The notes below the pieces were generated by a model. The model worked only from the letters and a program-made list of their open reading frames with translations, was not told where the DNA came from and made no database searches. From a virus, in IMG/VR virus record IMGVR_UViG_3300028025_002039, positions 1 to 61,230 of that record: a DNA stretch of 61,230 nt, one strand, 5' to 3'. Shown here piece after piece: positions 35,254 to 42,853 of the stretch. Each line of letters begins with the position of its first letter. The stretch's first letter is position 1. A program made the translations under genes and the position numbers.

Positions 35254-36063
35254 ATGGCTAAAAGTTTATTGCAACAAGTAATGCTCAAGAAGATTGATTC
35301 GAATCCTAATTCGAAGCCATCGTTCCTTGACAAAGACGCACTGATTGAAAAGATTAACTCTGGTTATACTGTCAATCGTGTAGATAAGTTTCAGACTAAG
35401 AAGACCTTTGCACCTAGCACAATTGCATTCTCTCACGGAGAGTGTCCTCGTTACTGGTACTTAGCATTCGAAGGTGCAAACTTCGTAGACAACGCCGATG
35501 CCTATGGCGGTGCTAACATGACCGCTGGTACAAAGGCACACGAAAGAATCCAGGAAGCAATGGGCAACGTCCCAGGACTTCTGGTTGATTCTGAATTTAA
35601 GGTTACATACAATGACCCACCTATCTTCGGATACGGTGACGTTATTCTTAACTGGGAAGACTCAGAACTTCTTGGCGAAATTAAGACAATGCCTAATGAA
35701 GGCTTTGAGTATCGTAAAACTGCAGGGAAGCCTAAACTGGGACACATGGTCCAGTTACTTATTTATATGAAGATTCTTAATAAGAATAAGGCAATCCTGA
35801 TTTATGAGAACAAGAACAATCACGAACTGTTGATTTTTCCTGTAGAATTAAATCAGTACATGTACGAGTGGGTAGAGAACACTTTTGAGTGGATGCGTAA
35901 TGTTCGAAAGGCTTGGGACGATAAAACCCTGCCAGAGAAGAACTACCGTAGCAACTCAAAGATTTGCAAGACATGCCCTATTCAGGCTGCCTGTGCATCT
36001 GCTGGTTCTGGAGAGATTAAAATTAAATCTTTGGAGCCACTAGATGAAAAGCAAACACTGTAG
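35254..36063 (+). CDS. Cas4/RecB-like PD-(D/E)XK exonuclease with iron-sulphur cysteines
   Basis: This 269-residue nuclease shows the full motif order: a Cys in HGECPRYW, a His in GTKAHERI, Asp in GYGDVIL, Glu-x-Lys in LLGEIKTMP, Gln in HMVQLLIY, and a C-terminal cluster CKTCPIQAAC. The Cys pattern fits the 4Fe-4S cluster of Cas4/AddB-type enzymes. Phage Cas4-like nucleases process ends for recombination or packaging. No CRISPR array or other cas gene is present, so a CRISPR role is not supported. It overlaps the next gene by 20 bp. Confidence 0.8.
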   Translation: MAKSLLQQVMLKKIDSNPNSKPSFLDKDALIEKINSGYTVNRVDKFQTKKTFAPSTIAFSHGECPRYWYLAFEGANFVDNADAYGGANMTAGTKAHERIQEAMGNVPGLLVDSEFKVTYNDPPIFGYGDVILNWEDSELLGEIKTMPNEGFEYRKTAGKPKLGHMVQLLIYMKILNKNKAILIYENKNNHELLIFPVELNQYMYEWVENTFEWMRNVRKAWDDKTLPEKNYRSNSKICKTCPIQAACASAGSGEIKIKSLEPLDEKQTL

Positions 36064-36343
36064 TTACTGCGATAACCAGTTCGATACCAAGTTATCTTAC
36101 CAGATATACTGCTCTGCCCTGTGTAGGGAAGAAGCAACAAAAGAAAAAATTGTTGAAAAGTATAATCGGGACAAGGTAAAAAAGCGTCAGGGTAAGAACA
36201 GACCCTGTAAGTCTTGCGGTAAACAAATGTCAGCCTATAACGATAGCCAGACCTGTTTATCCTGCGAGTCTAATCCTGATGATGTAAACCAAGTACTAAA
36301 AGAGATGAAGAGGATTGCAAATGGTAAAATTGAATTTGATTAA
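36044..36343 (+). CDS. Double zinc-finger small protein
   Basis: This 99-residue protein has two cysteine clusters: CSYC with CSALC (6-27) and CKSC with CLSC (~55-75). A basic linker (KYNRDKVKKRQGKNRPC) lies between. It is likely to bind nucleic acid. It is nested between the Cas4-like and RuvC-like genes, overlapping both by about 20 bp. Confidence 0.65.
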   Translation: MKSKHCSYCDNQFDTKLSYQIYCSALCREEATKEKIVEKYNRDKVKKRQGKNRPCKSCGKQMSAYNDSQTCLSCESNPDDVNQVLKEMKRIANGKIEFD

Positions 36344-36896
36344 TAAGCCAAAGCAGTTCTGTGCAATTGATGCTAGTACCAATAGCCTTGCCTTTGCAAT
36401 CTTTGAAGATAAGAAAATTGTTGCTTGTGGCAAGATTGAGTTTGCAGGTCTAACTACATACGATAAGGTCATGGACTCTGCCAGAAAGACCAAGGCATTC
36501 TTTGACCACTTCAACTTTGAAGCAATCATAATTGAACACACAGTATTTATGAACAGCCCTAAGACTGCTGCACAACTGGCGATGGTCCAGGGAGCACTTC
36601 TTGGGGCTGCTTCAATGTCTGGGGTAAAGAAGATTGGCTCAGTCTCACCTATGACATGGCAGAACTTTATTGGTAATAAGAAACTAACTAAAGAAGAAAA
36701 GCATGAGATTCAGAAAAAGAATCCAGGCAAGTCTGTGTCTTGGTTTAAGAATGAAGAACGCAAGGTTAGAAAGCAAAGAACAATTAACTTCATTAATATT
36801 AATTATGATAAGCAGTTGGAAGATGATGATGTTGCAGATGCGTGTGCAATTGGTCACTGGGCATTGTCTAACTGGGACAAGGCTTTCGGGTATTGA
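36321..36896 (+). CDS. RuvC-like Holliday junction resolvase
   Basis: This 191-residue protein has an RNase H fold: the first Asp in CAIDASTNSLAF, Glu in IIIEHTVFMNS, a conserved helix (AAQLAMVQGALLGA) and the C-terminal acidic site DDDVADACAIGHWAL. Resolvases cut branched DNA before packaging. ATG 36321 is preferred over TTG 36315 because the AGAGG at 36309 is better spaced. The protein has an insertion with many Lys residues (~110-145). Confidence 0.8.
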   Translation: MVKLNLINKPKQFCAIDASTNSLAFAIFEDKKIVACGKIEFAGLTTYDKVMDSARKTKAFFDHFNFEAIIIEHTVFMNSPKTAAQLAMVQGALLGAASMSGVKKIGSVSPMTWQNFIGNKKLTKEEKHEIQKKNPGKSVSWFKNEERKVRKQRTINFININYDKQLEDDDVADACAIGHWALSNWDKAFGY

Positions 36897-36921
36897 CATC
36901 ATGGCAAATAAGTTGTATACT
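36893..36921 (+). promoter_or_regulatory. Sigma70-type promoter overlapping a start codon
   Basis: TTGACA (36893-36898), 17-nt spacer, TATACT (36916-36921). The predicted start of transcription lies inside the gene at 36901, so this promoter should serve the lipoprotein gene at 37053. Confidence 0.65.
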
Positions 36922-37056
36922 AGTGAAGCGTGGTTAAAGAAGCGTTACCACTTAGATAAGAAAACGCCTCAAGATATTGCAAAAGAATGTGGCACGAGCG
37001 TAGAAACTATCTATGTCTATCTAGCCAAGTTCGGATTAAGGAAATCAAAACGATGA
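36901..37056 (+). CDS. Small helix-turn-helix protein
   Basis: This 51-residue basic protein is almost entirely a helix-turn-helix (TPQDIAKECGTSVETIYVYL). It resembles the DNA-binding domains of small sigma-like or Hin-type regulators. Its stop overlaps the lipoprotein ATG. A promoter begins at its start codon, so it is probably read from upstream. Confidence 0.6.
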   Translation: MANKLYTSEAWLKKRYHLDKKTPQDIAKECGTSVETIYVYLAKFGLRKSKR

Positions 37057-37529
37057 AGAAGACCGCACTAGCCCTAGCATTAGGGCTTACATTAGCAACC
37101 ACTGGTTGCTCCCAACCACAGCAGGTAGTCTCTGCAGACAATTGCGTTACGGTTATTGTTGACTTCCAGTCTCTAAAGAGTGAGAAGATTCAGACCTGCG
37201 TAATCGCTGGCTCCGCTATCGATGCTATGACTGCATTCAATCTTGCAGGGTATTCGATTGCTGGTACAGACAAGTATGGTCTACAGATTATCTGTCGTGT
37301 TAATGGACTGCCAGATGCTAAGAACCCAATCATCAGCAAGGACCAAGACACCTACGTTGAGAAGTGTGCAGACATGCCAGCAGAGTTTGCTTACTGGGCA
37401 TTGCTTATTCGCACACCAGAAAAAGACTGGACTTACGCTGACAAGGGCATTGCAGAACTAACTATCAAACCTGGAGAACAGGTAGCCCTACTATTTTCGG
37501 TAGATGGAAAGTTGGAGTTGCCTAACTAA
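37053..37529 (+). CDS. Lipoprotein with DUF4430-like domain
   Basis: This 158-residue protein has a lipoprotein signal: MKKTALALALGLTLATTGC with Cys19. It should be anchored outside the host membrane. The mature part is a small beta-grasp-like domain (VTVIVDFQSLK, AIDAMTAFNLAGY, AYWALLIRTPEKDWTYA, IKPGEQVALLF) resembling DUF4430, and it has three more cysteines. A phage-made surface lipoprotein suggests superinfection exclusion or host modification; that is inference. Its promoter lies within the preceding gene. Confidence 0.65.
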   Translation: MKKTALALALGLTLATTGCSQPQQVVSADNCVTVIVDFQSLKSEKIQTCVIAGSAIDAMTAFNLAGYSIAGTDKYGLQIICRVNGLPDAKNPIISKDQDTYVEKCADMPAEFAYWALLIRTPEKDWTYADKGIAELTIKPGEQVALLFSVDGKLELPN

Positions 37530-37816
37530 TGATTAGTCGCAGGAAAACAAAGCCAGCACCAAGTAAATTCTCTCGTGTATACGAACTACAGGTTGGCACA
37601 TTCACAATCGTCAAGGGTGATATAATTAAGATACAGGATGAACACGGACGCAAGTTCAAGTTCGATAGTGTTGTTACCAATACTGAGACTGGTGCAATGT
37701 GGATAGACTGCTTTGAAGTGCAAAAAGCAACGTCAGGACAGTACTGCTCATTTGCAATTGAGAGAGTAAAGAGAATTCCTACTCGTAGGGGAAAGCGTAA
37801 GAAGATTGTCAATTGA
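37529..37816 (+). CDS. Small basic protein of unknown function
   Basis: This 95-residue protein has a basic start (ISRRKTKPAPSKFSR), a beta-barrel-like middle (GTFTIVKGDIIKIQDEHGRK) and a basic end (RIPTRRGKRKKIVN). The pattern suggests an SH3/KOW-like nucleic-acid binder. It lies between the lipoprotein and the small terminase, overlapping each. Confidence 0.6.
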   Translation: MISRRKTKPAPSKFSRVYELQVGTFTIVKGDIIKIQDEHGRKFKFDSVVTNTETGAMWIDCFEVQKATSGQYCSFAIERVKRIPTRRGKRKKIVN

Positions 37817-38339
37817 AGACTTAACGGTTGAGCATCTTGACGAGATGAACAAAGTTGTGGAGAAGTATCTCCAAGGCGAAGAGCCAACAGCCATCTCTAA
37901 AGAACTTGCTTTGCCACGTCAAAAAGTTGTTGCACACATTAACCAATGGCGTGTAATGGCTTCTGACAATGCTGCTATCCGTGCCAGGGCTAAGGAAGCC
38001 TTGGTCGGAGCAGACACGCACTATAACAAACTAATTAGTAAAGCATATGAAGTTATCGATGATGCAACCACCACAGCCAATCTAGGTGCTAAGACCGCAG
38101 GTATCAAACTTGTGATGGACCTAGAGAAGACTCGTATCGATATGCTACAAAAGGCTGGTCTACTTGAGAACAAAGAACTCGCAGAAGAAATGCTAGAGAT
38201 TGAACGCAAGCAGGATATCCTTGTTGGTATTCTTAGAGATATTGCAAGTGAATATCCGCAGGTACGAGACGAGATTATGCGTAGGCTTTCTCAGGTATCC
38301 AAGGAGCAGGAAGTAATAACTATTGTCAATGTTCAATGA
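37806..38339 (+). CDS. Terminase small subunit
   Basis: This 177-residue protein starts with TTG. Residues ~10-50 have a helix-turn-helix with TAISKELALPRQKVVAHI, followed by long helices for oligomerisation (TRIDMLQKAGLLENKELAEEM). It directly precedes and overlaps the large terminase, which supports the call. It recognises the packaging site and loads DNA on the motor. The gene pair lies far downstream of the capsid genes in this window. Confidence 0.75.
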   Translation: MSIEDLTVEHLDEMNKVVEKYLQGEEPTAISKELALPRQKVVAHINQWRVMASDNAAIRARAKEALVGADTHYNKLISKAYEVIDDATTTANLGAKTAGIKLVMDLEKTRIDMLQKAGLLENKELAEEMLEIERKQDILVGILRDIASEYPQVRDEIMRRLSQVSKEQEVITIVNVQ

Positions 38340-40119
38340 ATTCTTTGAGGTACTGAAAAGCAACGTCTTTGCTGAAGTTCCAGTAGACGTTAAAACATTT
38401 GTGGAGGGGGAAGACTTTCTTCAGCAACCGCCACTATCACAAATTCAGTACGACATTGTAGAGGCTATGAGTCAAATCTACAAACTAGAAGAAGTCATTG
38501 AAATTTTGGGGGAGACAGAAGGTCGTAGATACTACAACAAGTATACTAAGAATGAAGTTATCCTACAACTTGGTAAGGGTTCTGGTAAGGACTTTGTTTC
38601 TACAGTAGCCTGTTGCTACATCGTTTATAAACTACTTTGTCTTAAAGACCCTGCTCGCTATTTTGGTAAGCCTACTGGTGACGCTATTGATATTATTAAC
38701 ATTGCTATTAACGCACAACAGGCTAAGAACGTTTTCTTTAAGGGCTTCAAGAATAAGATTGAACGCTCACCTTGGTTTGCTGGAAAGTTCTACGCCAAGG
38801 CAGATAGCATTGAATTCGACCAAGCCATTACGGTTTACTCTGGTCACTCTGAGCGTGAGTCTCACGAAGGTCTTAACCTTATCCTAGCAGTACTAGACGA
38901 GATTTCTGGTTTCGCACAAGAAGTTGGAACTGGTAACGACCAAGGCAAGACAGCAGACAACATATACAAAGCCTTCCGTGCTTCCGTAGACTCTCGTTTC
39001 CCAGACCTAGGCAAGGTAGCCCTGCTATCGTTCCCTCGTTACCCAGGAGACTTTATCTCCCAAAGATACGATGCAGTGATTGCTGAGAAAGAAGTTATCA
39101 CAAAGCATCACAAGTTTATTATGAATCCTGACCTACCAGAAGATACAGAGGGAAACACCCTAGAGATTGAGTGGGACGAAGATACAATTCTGTCTTACAA
39201 GTTTCCAGGAATGTTTGCTATCAAGAGACCAACGTGGGTAGTAAATCCTACTCGTAAGATTGACGATTTTAAATTAGCCTTTTATACAGACCTAGGCGAT
39301 GCCATGCAACGCTTTGCGTGTGTACCAACCTACATGTCAGACGCATTCTTCAAGCAGCAAGAAAAGATTCGTGCCTGTATGACAATCGTAAACCCTATTG
39401 ACACTAACAAAAGTTTTATGGATTCCTTCAAGCCAGACCCAGACAAGAAATACTTCGTCCACGCTGACCTTGCACAGCGACACGACAAGTGTGCTGTTGC
39501 TATTGCTCACGTTGAGAAGTGGGTAAATGTCCAGGTAGTTAAAGACTATGCACAAGTAATGCCTATCGTAGTTGTAGATGCAGTAGTATACTGGGAGCCA
39601 AAGATTGAAGGTCCTGTTAACCTTTCAGAAGTAAAGCAGTGGATTCAGAACCTACGCAGACTTGGTTTTGATATCGGAATGGTTTCCTTTGACCGTTGGC
39701 AATCCTTTGACATACAGAATGAACTTAAGTCTGTTGGTATAAAGACTGAGACTGTTTCTGTTGCAAAGAAGCATTATGAGGATATGGCTATGCTTGTTTA
39801 CGAAGAGCGACTAGCCCTGCCAGCAATTGACCTGCTATTTGAAGAACTAACTGAGTTGAAAATTATGAAGGGTAATCGTGTAGACCACCCTCGCAAATCT
39901 TCTAAGGACTTGGCGGATGCTGTGTGCGGTGCTATCTTCGGTGCTATCTCTCACACACCTAGAGACCTAAACCAGATGGTGGAGATTCATACCTTCCGTG
40001 ATAGGAAAAAGACCGAAGAAATGCATGATTTTGATAAGCGTAGCATTATAGAACGCAATAAACCAGCAGATAAAGACCTTGAATCCTACTTTAAACAGTT
40101 TAACATTAACGTAATTTAG
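38329..40119 (+). CDS. Terminase large subunit
   Basis: This 596-residue packaging motor has an ATPase domain with Walker A QLGKGSGKD (~80-88) and Walker B LAVLDEIS (~184-192), and a C-terminal RNase H-like nuclease with HADLAQRHDK, SFDRWQS and KDLADAVCGA acidic positions. ATG 38329 is chosen; TTG 38323 two codons earlier is possible, and AAGGAG at 38301 is somewhat far for either. The TAG stop at 40117 is followed in the same frame, without another stop, by the PA14 protein. Confidence 0.88.
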   Translation: MFNEFFEVLKSNVFAEVPVDVKTFVEGEDFLQQPPLSQIQYDIVEAMSQIYKLEEVIEILGETEGRRYYNKYTKNEVILQLGKGSGKDFVSTVACCYIVYKLLCLKDPARYFGKPTGDAIDIINIAINAQQAKNVFFKGFKNKIERSPWFAGKFYAKADSIEFDQAITVYSGHSERESHEGLNLILAVLDEISGFAQEVGTGNDQGKTADNIYKAFRASVDSRFPDLGKVALLSFPRYPGDFISQRYDAVIAEKEVITKHHKFIMNPDLPEDTEGNTLEIEWDEDTILSYKFPGMFAIKRPTWVVNPTRKIDDFKLAFYTDLGDAMQRFACVPTYMSDAFFKQQEKIRACMTIVNPIDTNKSFMDSFKPDPDKKYFVHADLAQRHDKCAVAIAHVEKWVNVQVVKDYAQVMPIVVVDAVVYWEPKIEGPVNLSEVKQWIQNLRRLGFDIGMVSFDRWQSFDIQNELKSVGIKTETVSVAKKHYEDMAMLVYEERLALPAIDLLFEELTELKIMKGNRVDHPRKSSKDLADAVCGAIFGAISHTPRDLNQMVEIHTFRDRKKTEEMHDFDKRSIIERNKPADKDLESYFKQFNINVI

Positions 40120-40128
40120 TGGTATAAT
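40120..40128 (+). promoter_or_regulatory. Extended -10 promoter for the PA14 gene and lysis-type genes
   Basis: TGGTATAAT directly after the terminase stop, about 36 nt before the proposed ATT start at 40165. Confidence 0.55.
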
Positions 40129-40164
40129 GTACTTGTTGGGCACTTCCAACGAGGAGAAAAACAA

Positions 40165-41790
40165 ATTAATAAACCCCAAAGATTTTTAATCGCACTACTT
40201 TTAGCACTTGCCCCTATCTTTTCTGCACAAACAGCCTTTGCTCAATCAAGAGCAGACTACGATGTATTGATTGCTGAGGCACAGGCTAAAGTTTCTGCTG
40301 CTCAGGAGGCTCTCAGCGTCGCACAGAAGGCTTTAGATGCAGCCAAACAACTTCAGGTAGATACGAATAATGCAGTTTTAGAAGCACAGCAAGTCTTACA
40401 AAATAAACAATCAGACGCAGACCAAAAGGCAGATGCCCTGGCGGTAGCGAAACAAGCGGTAGACCAAGCCCAAATTGAATACGACACTAAACTAATAGAA
40501 ACCCCTAGCGAAAATACAGAACCGACGATACCAGGTCTACAAGCAGACATATATACATTTGACCCACAGTATTACTACCCAGAACGCTCAACGACAGCAC
40601 ACACATTCTGTAAAACAATTACAGTTAATCAAATAGATATAGATTGGGGCGGTGGAGATATTGAAGGCTGTGGAGGAGATTTTGTTATTATCCACTATAC
40701 TGGCTTCTTCACCGTTCCCACAACAGACAACTATGAATTCCTGGCACAGGTTGACGACGGCTGGTACATGACTATCGGAGACACAGTTGTAAACGACAAC
40801 TGGGTTCTAAAAGGTTGTGGTGGCTGGTGGAGTCAGCCAGTTGCTTTAGAGGCTAACAAATCTTATCCTATTGACGCATGGTTTTATGAGTATGGTGGTG
40901 GTGCTTGTAATCAACTACTATATCTAACTCCACAAACATGGGATGTAGTTCCTGCAGACTGGTTCTCTCAAAATCAAAAGGCACAGGTTGTTCTTACAAA
41001 AGACCCTGCACTATTAGAACTATTAAACTTAGCAATTTCTAAGCAAGATGCGGCAACAACATCATACGAAGCAGCACAGTCAAGCCTATCTTCGGCAACC
41101 GCAGAACTTATTTCACTACAGGATAAACAATCTAAAATCCCTGGTACAATAGAGGTAGCGTCTCAGGACGTAACAAGTAAACAGGAGGAATTGATTGTCC
41201 GTCAACAGGAACTACAAGCCATTCCACCTTTTAGCGAGCCAACACCTACGCCTGAAGAGACCCAGGAACCTGTTGAAAAGCCAGCAGAGATTATCCCAGA
41301 ACCGATACCAGAACCAATCACGCCAGAAGCCCCCAAACCCAGTGAACCTGAGTTACCAGTAAACGTAGAAACCGTTGACCCTCAATCTTTGACCCCTACA
41401 CAGGCAGAGGAATTAAAAGCGGTAGCAAATGAAATTCTTGAAACAGCAGAGCAAGGCTCACCAGAATATGAAGAAGCACTTACAGCCCTATTCGTGGTAG
41501 CACAAGCAGACGACATTGTGGTTGATGAAGAACTTGCAGCAGTTCCAGTACTGGGTGCTACAGTTGTAGCCCTTACAGATGCCCTAAACTTTATGGGTAA
41601 CGCTGGTGCTGACATGTCACCCAAAGTAAGAGAAGAGTCTAAAAAGATTGTTGTGACAGCCGTTGTTGCTGTTGGAGCAGCAGTCAACGCAGCAACAGGA
41701 GCAGCACTTACTGCAGCAGCACCATCAGCAGCAGCATCTGTATCAGCAGGTGGCTCAGGTGGAACATCAGGCATGAGGAGGAAAGATTAA
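40165..41790 (+). CDS. Secreted PA14-domain protein with coiled coils, ATT start
   Basis: Starting at ATT 40165 gives a 541-residue protein with an ideal signal peptide: basic NKPQR, a hydrophobic core (FLIALLLALAPIF) and AFA-Q cleavage. GAGGAG at 40151-40156 is 8 nt upstream. No ATG, GTG or TTG exists between the terminase stop and the end of this signal; the next is TTG 40267, which would lose it. After the signal come a coiled coil (~35-110), a PA14-type beta domain (~125-270, with VDDGWYMTIGD and two Trp/Gly-rich Cys loops), a second coiled coil, a Pro/Glu hinge and an Ala-rich helical end. PA14 domains bind glycans. It may act on the host surface. Confidence 0.7.
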   Translation: MNKPQRFLIALLLALAPIFSAQTAFAQSRADYDVLIAEAQAKVSAAQEALSVAQKALDAAKQLQVDTNNAVLEAQQVLQNKQSDADQKADALAVAKQAVDQAQIEYDTKLIETPSENTEPTIPGLQADIYTFDPQYYYPERSTTAHTFCKTITVNQIDIDWGGGDIEGCGGDFVIIHYTGFFTVPTTDNYEFLAQVDDGWYMTIGDTVVNDNWVLKGCGGWWSQPVALEANKSYPIDAWFYEYGGGACNQLLYLTPQTWDVVPADWFSQNQKAQVVLTKDPALLELLNLAISKQDAATTSYEAAQSSLSSATAELISLQDKQSKIPGTIEVASQDVTSKQEELIVRQQELQAIPPFSEPTPTPEETQEPVEKPAEIIPEPIPEPITPEAPKPSEPELPVNVETVDPQSLTPTQAEELKAVANEILETAEQGSPEYEEALTALFVVAQADDIVVDEELAAVPVLGATVVALTDALNFMGNAGADMSPKVREESKKIVVTAVVAVGAAVNAATGAALTAAAPSAAASVSAGGSGGTSGMRRKD

Positions 41791-41969
41791 TGAAGAAATT
41801 TTTAAATGACCTATTGGGTCAGGCATGGACACTTCTTGGTATGTTTGTTGCATGGCTGGTACTTGAGGGTTCAGCAAAGACAGTTGTAGGATATGCAATC
41901 ATTGGCACAACATTTGTGTGGATGATTACTTACCCACTAAGAAATCCAAAAGATAAGGAGGAAGATTAA
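41790..41969 (+). CDS. Small two-helix membrane protein, holin-like
   Basis: This 59-residue protein has two transmembrane segments (about 12-27 and 33-50) separated by a short turn, with a charged C-terminus KDKEED. It overlaps the PA14 gene and the next membrane gene by one base each, with GAGGA ribosome binding sites. Size and topology fit a holin or an antiholin, but there is no direct proof. Confidence 0.55.
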   Translation: MKKFLNDLLGQAWTLLGMFVAWLVLEGSAKTVVGYAIIGTTFVWMITYPLRNPKDKEED

Positions 41970-42205
41970 TGAATTACTTAAAGATTGCAAAGCGTATGCT
42001 TTCATTGTTTTTGGTCTCAGCCCTAGCAACCGTTGGTGCTGGTGCAGCAATTGGTATTGATGTCGTACAGGCAGCACTCCTTGCTGGTATTATGGGTGTT
42101 GCAAACGTTGTAGAAGACCTTGCTCGTGGATACCTAAACGATGGAGAACTTACAGAAGACGAAATTGACCGTGCATTTGTGGACAACATCCCTTCAGAAA
42201 AATAA
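41969..42205 (+). CDS. Small membrane protein, holin-like
   Basis: This 78-residue protein has a basic start, hydrophobic segments at ~10-28 and ~32-48, and an acidic C-terminus. Together with the 59-residue gene upstream it may form a holin/antiholin pair for the M23 endolysin 0.7 kb downstream. Transcription after it probably ends at the inverted repeat at 42217. Confidence 0.55.
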   Translation: MNYLKIAKRMLSLFLVSALATVGAGAAIGIDVVQAALLAGIMGVANVVEDLARGYLNDGELTEDEIDRAFVDNIPSEK

Positions 42206-42209
42206 ATAG

Positions 42210-42260
42210 TTGACAGCCCTCTCTAGTTACTGTATAATAGATACATGACCTAGAGAGGGT
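42210..42260 (+). promoter_or_regulatory. Promoter placed in the loop of an inverted repeat
   Basis: TTGACA (42210-42215), 17-nt spacer, TATAAT (42233-42238). Perfect 10-bp arms CCCTCTCTAG (42217-42226) and CTAGAGAGGG (42250-42259) flank the -10 box, and TTTTATT follows the right arm. Transcripts from upstream contain both arms and could form a terminator hairpin that also covers the ribosome binding site of the gene at 42267. Transcripts starting here (about 42245) contain only the right arm. Confidence 0.65.
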
Positions 42261-42266
42261 TTTATT

Positions 42267-42467
42267 ATGTTCAAGAAGAAAAATGTTACAAACATTTCAG
42301 AGACTACAGAAGTCTGGGAATGGATGGACTTCGGAATTCAGAAAGGCTGGATTACTGAACCGTTCTGTTACACACACGACGGTGACCCATACATGACCGA
42401 AGAAGAAGAAGCAGAGTGGGAAGAGGGCGGAGACCCTTGCTCACCAGTAACCAAATTCCTTATTTAG
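42267..42467 (+). CDS. Small acidic protein of unknown function
   Basis: This 66-residue protein has a Trp-rich centre (VWEWMDFGIQKGW) and an acidic stretch (TEEEEAEWEEGGD). GAGAGGG within the inverted repeat arm is its ribosome binding site. It stands alone before the tRNA cluster with its own strong promoter. Function unknown; acidic small proteins are often inhibitors or DNA mimics, which is only a guess here. Confidence 0.55.
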   Translation: MFKKKNVTNISETTEVWEWMDFGIQKGWITEPFCYTHDGDPYMTEEEEAEWEEGGDPCSPVTKFLI

Positions 42468-42471
42468 GTAT

Positions 42472-42512
42472 TTGACAACTCTTCCTTTGTCCTGTATACT
42501 GGATGAAGGAAG
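42472..42512 (+). promoter_or_regulatory. Promoter of the tRNA cluster with flanking inverted repeat
   Basis: TTGACA (42472-42477), 17-nt spacer, TATACT (42495-42500). Arms CTTCCTTTGTCC (42481-42492) and GGATGAAGGAAG (42501-42512) match at 10 of 12 positions and bracket the -10 box, as in the promoter at 42210. Confidence 0.65.
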
Positions 42513-42515
42513 TAT

Positions 42516-42588
42516 TCCCCTATAACTCAGTTGGTAGAGTGTTCGGCTGTTAACCGAAATGTCATTGGTTCGAGTCCAGTTGGGGGAG
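42516..42588 (+). tRNA. tRNA-Asn (anticodon GTT)
   Basis: 73 nt. Full 7-bp acceptor stem (TCCCCTA with TGGGGGA), D arm ACTC/GAGT, anticodon stem TTCGG/CCGAA with loop CTGTTAA, T loop TTCGAGT. CCA is not encoded in full (GCA follows). Confidence 0.93.
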
Positions 42589-42689
42589 CACACACCAAGC
42601 GGTATGCGAAAGCATAGTTGGCTTTAACAGGATACTAGTAAAGACTGTTACAGATGTTGTCCCTATCTGGGTTTTGACAAGGGACATTT
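42589..42689 (+). other. Structured spacer between tRNA genes
   Basis: This 101-bp gap has no gene. It contains a hairpin TATGC-GAAA-GCATA (42603-42616) with a GNRA-type loop, a short inverted pair AACAG/CTGTT around 42626-42650, and arms TGTCCCT (42658-42664) and AGGGACA (42680-42686). It is probably part of the tRNA precursor. No T-arm or acceptor stem is present, so it is not an intact tRNA. Confidence 0.45.
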
Positions 42690-42763
42690 GATTTCGTAGT
42701 TCAGTTGGTTAGAACGCTACCCTGTCACGGTAGAGGTCGTGGGTTCAAGTCCCATCGGAATCG
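42690..42763 (+). tRNA. tRNA-Asp (anticodon GTC)
   Basis: 74 nt. Acceptor stem GATTTCG/CGGAATC (one G-T pair), D stem GTTC/GAAC, anticodon stem CTACC/GGTAG with loop CTGTCAC, T stem GTGGG/CCCAT. No encoded CCA. Confidence 0.92.
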
Positions 42764-42767
42764 CTTC

Positions 42768-42839
42768 GCCACCTTAACTCAGCGGTAGAGTGCCATACTT
42801 GTAATATGGAGGTCAACAGTTCGAATCTGTTAGGTGGCT
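42768..42839 (+). tRNA. tRNA-Thr (anticodon TGT)
   Basis: 72 nt. Acceptor stem GCCACCT/AGGTGGC, D stem ACTC/GAGT, anticodon stem CCATA/TATGG with loop CTTGTAA, T stem AACAG/CTGTT. Only 4 bp separate it from tRNA-Asp. Confidence 0.93.
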
Positions 42840-42853
42840 CTGATTATGCTTTA

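Noticed and set aside
35254-36063. Part of a CRISPR-Cas system
   Set aside because: Motifs fit Cas4, but there is no repeat array or other cas gene; it sits in a recombination block.
42589-42689. Fourth tRNA in the cluster
   Set aside because: No acceptor stem, no TTCNANN T loop and no plausible anticodon arm.
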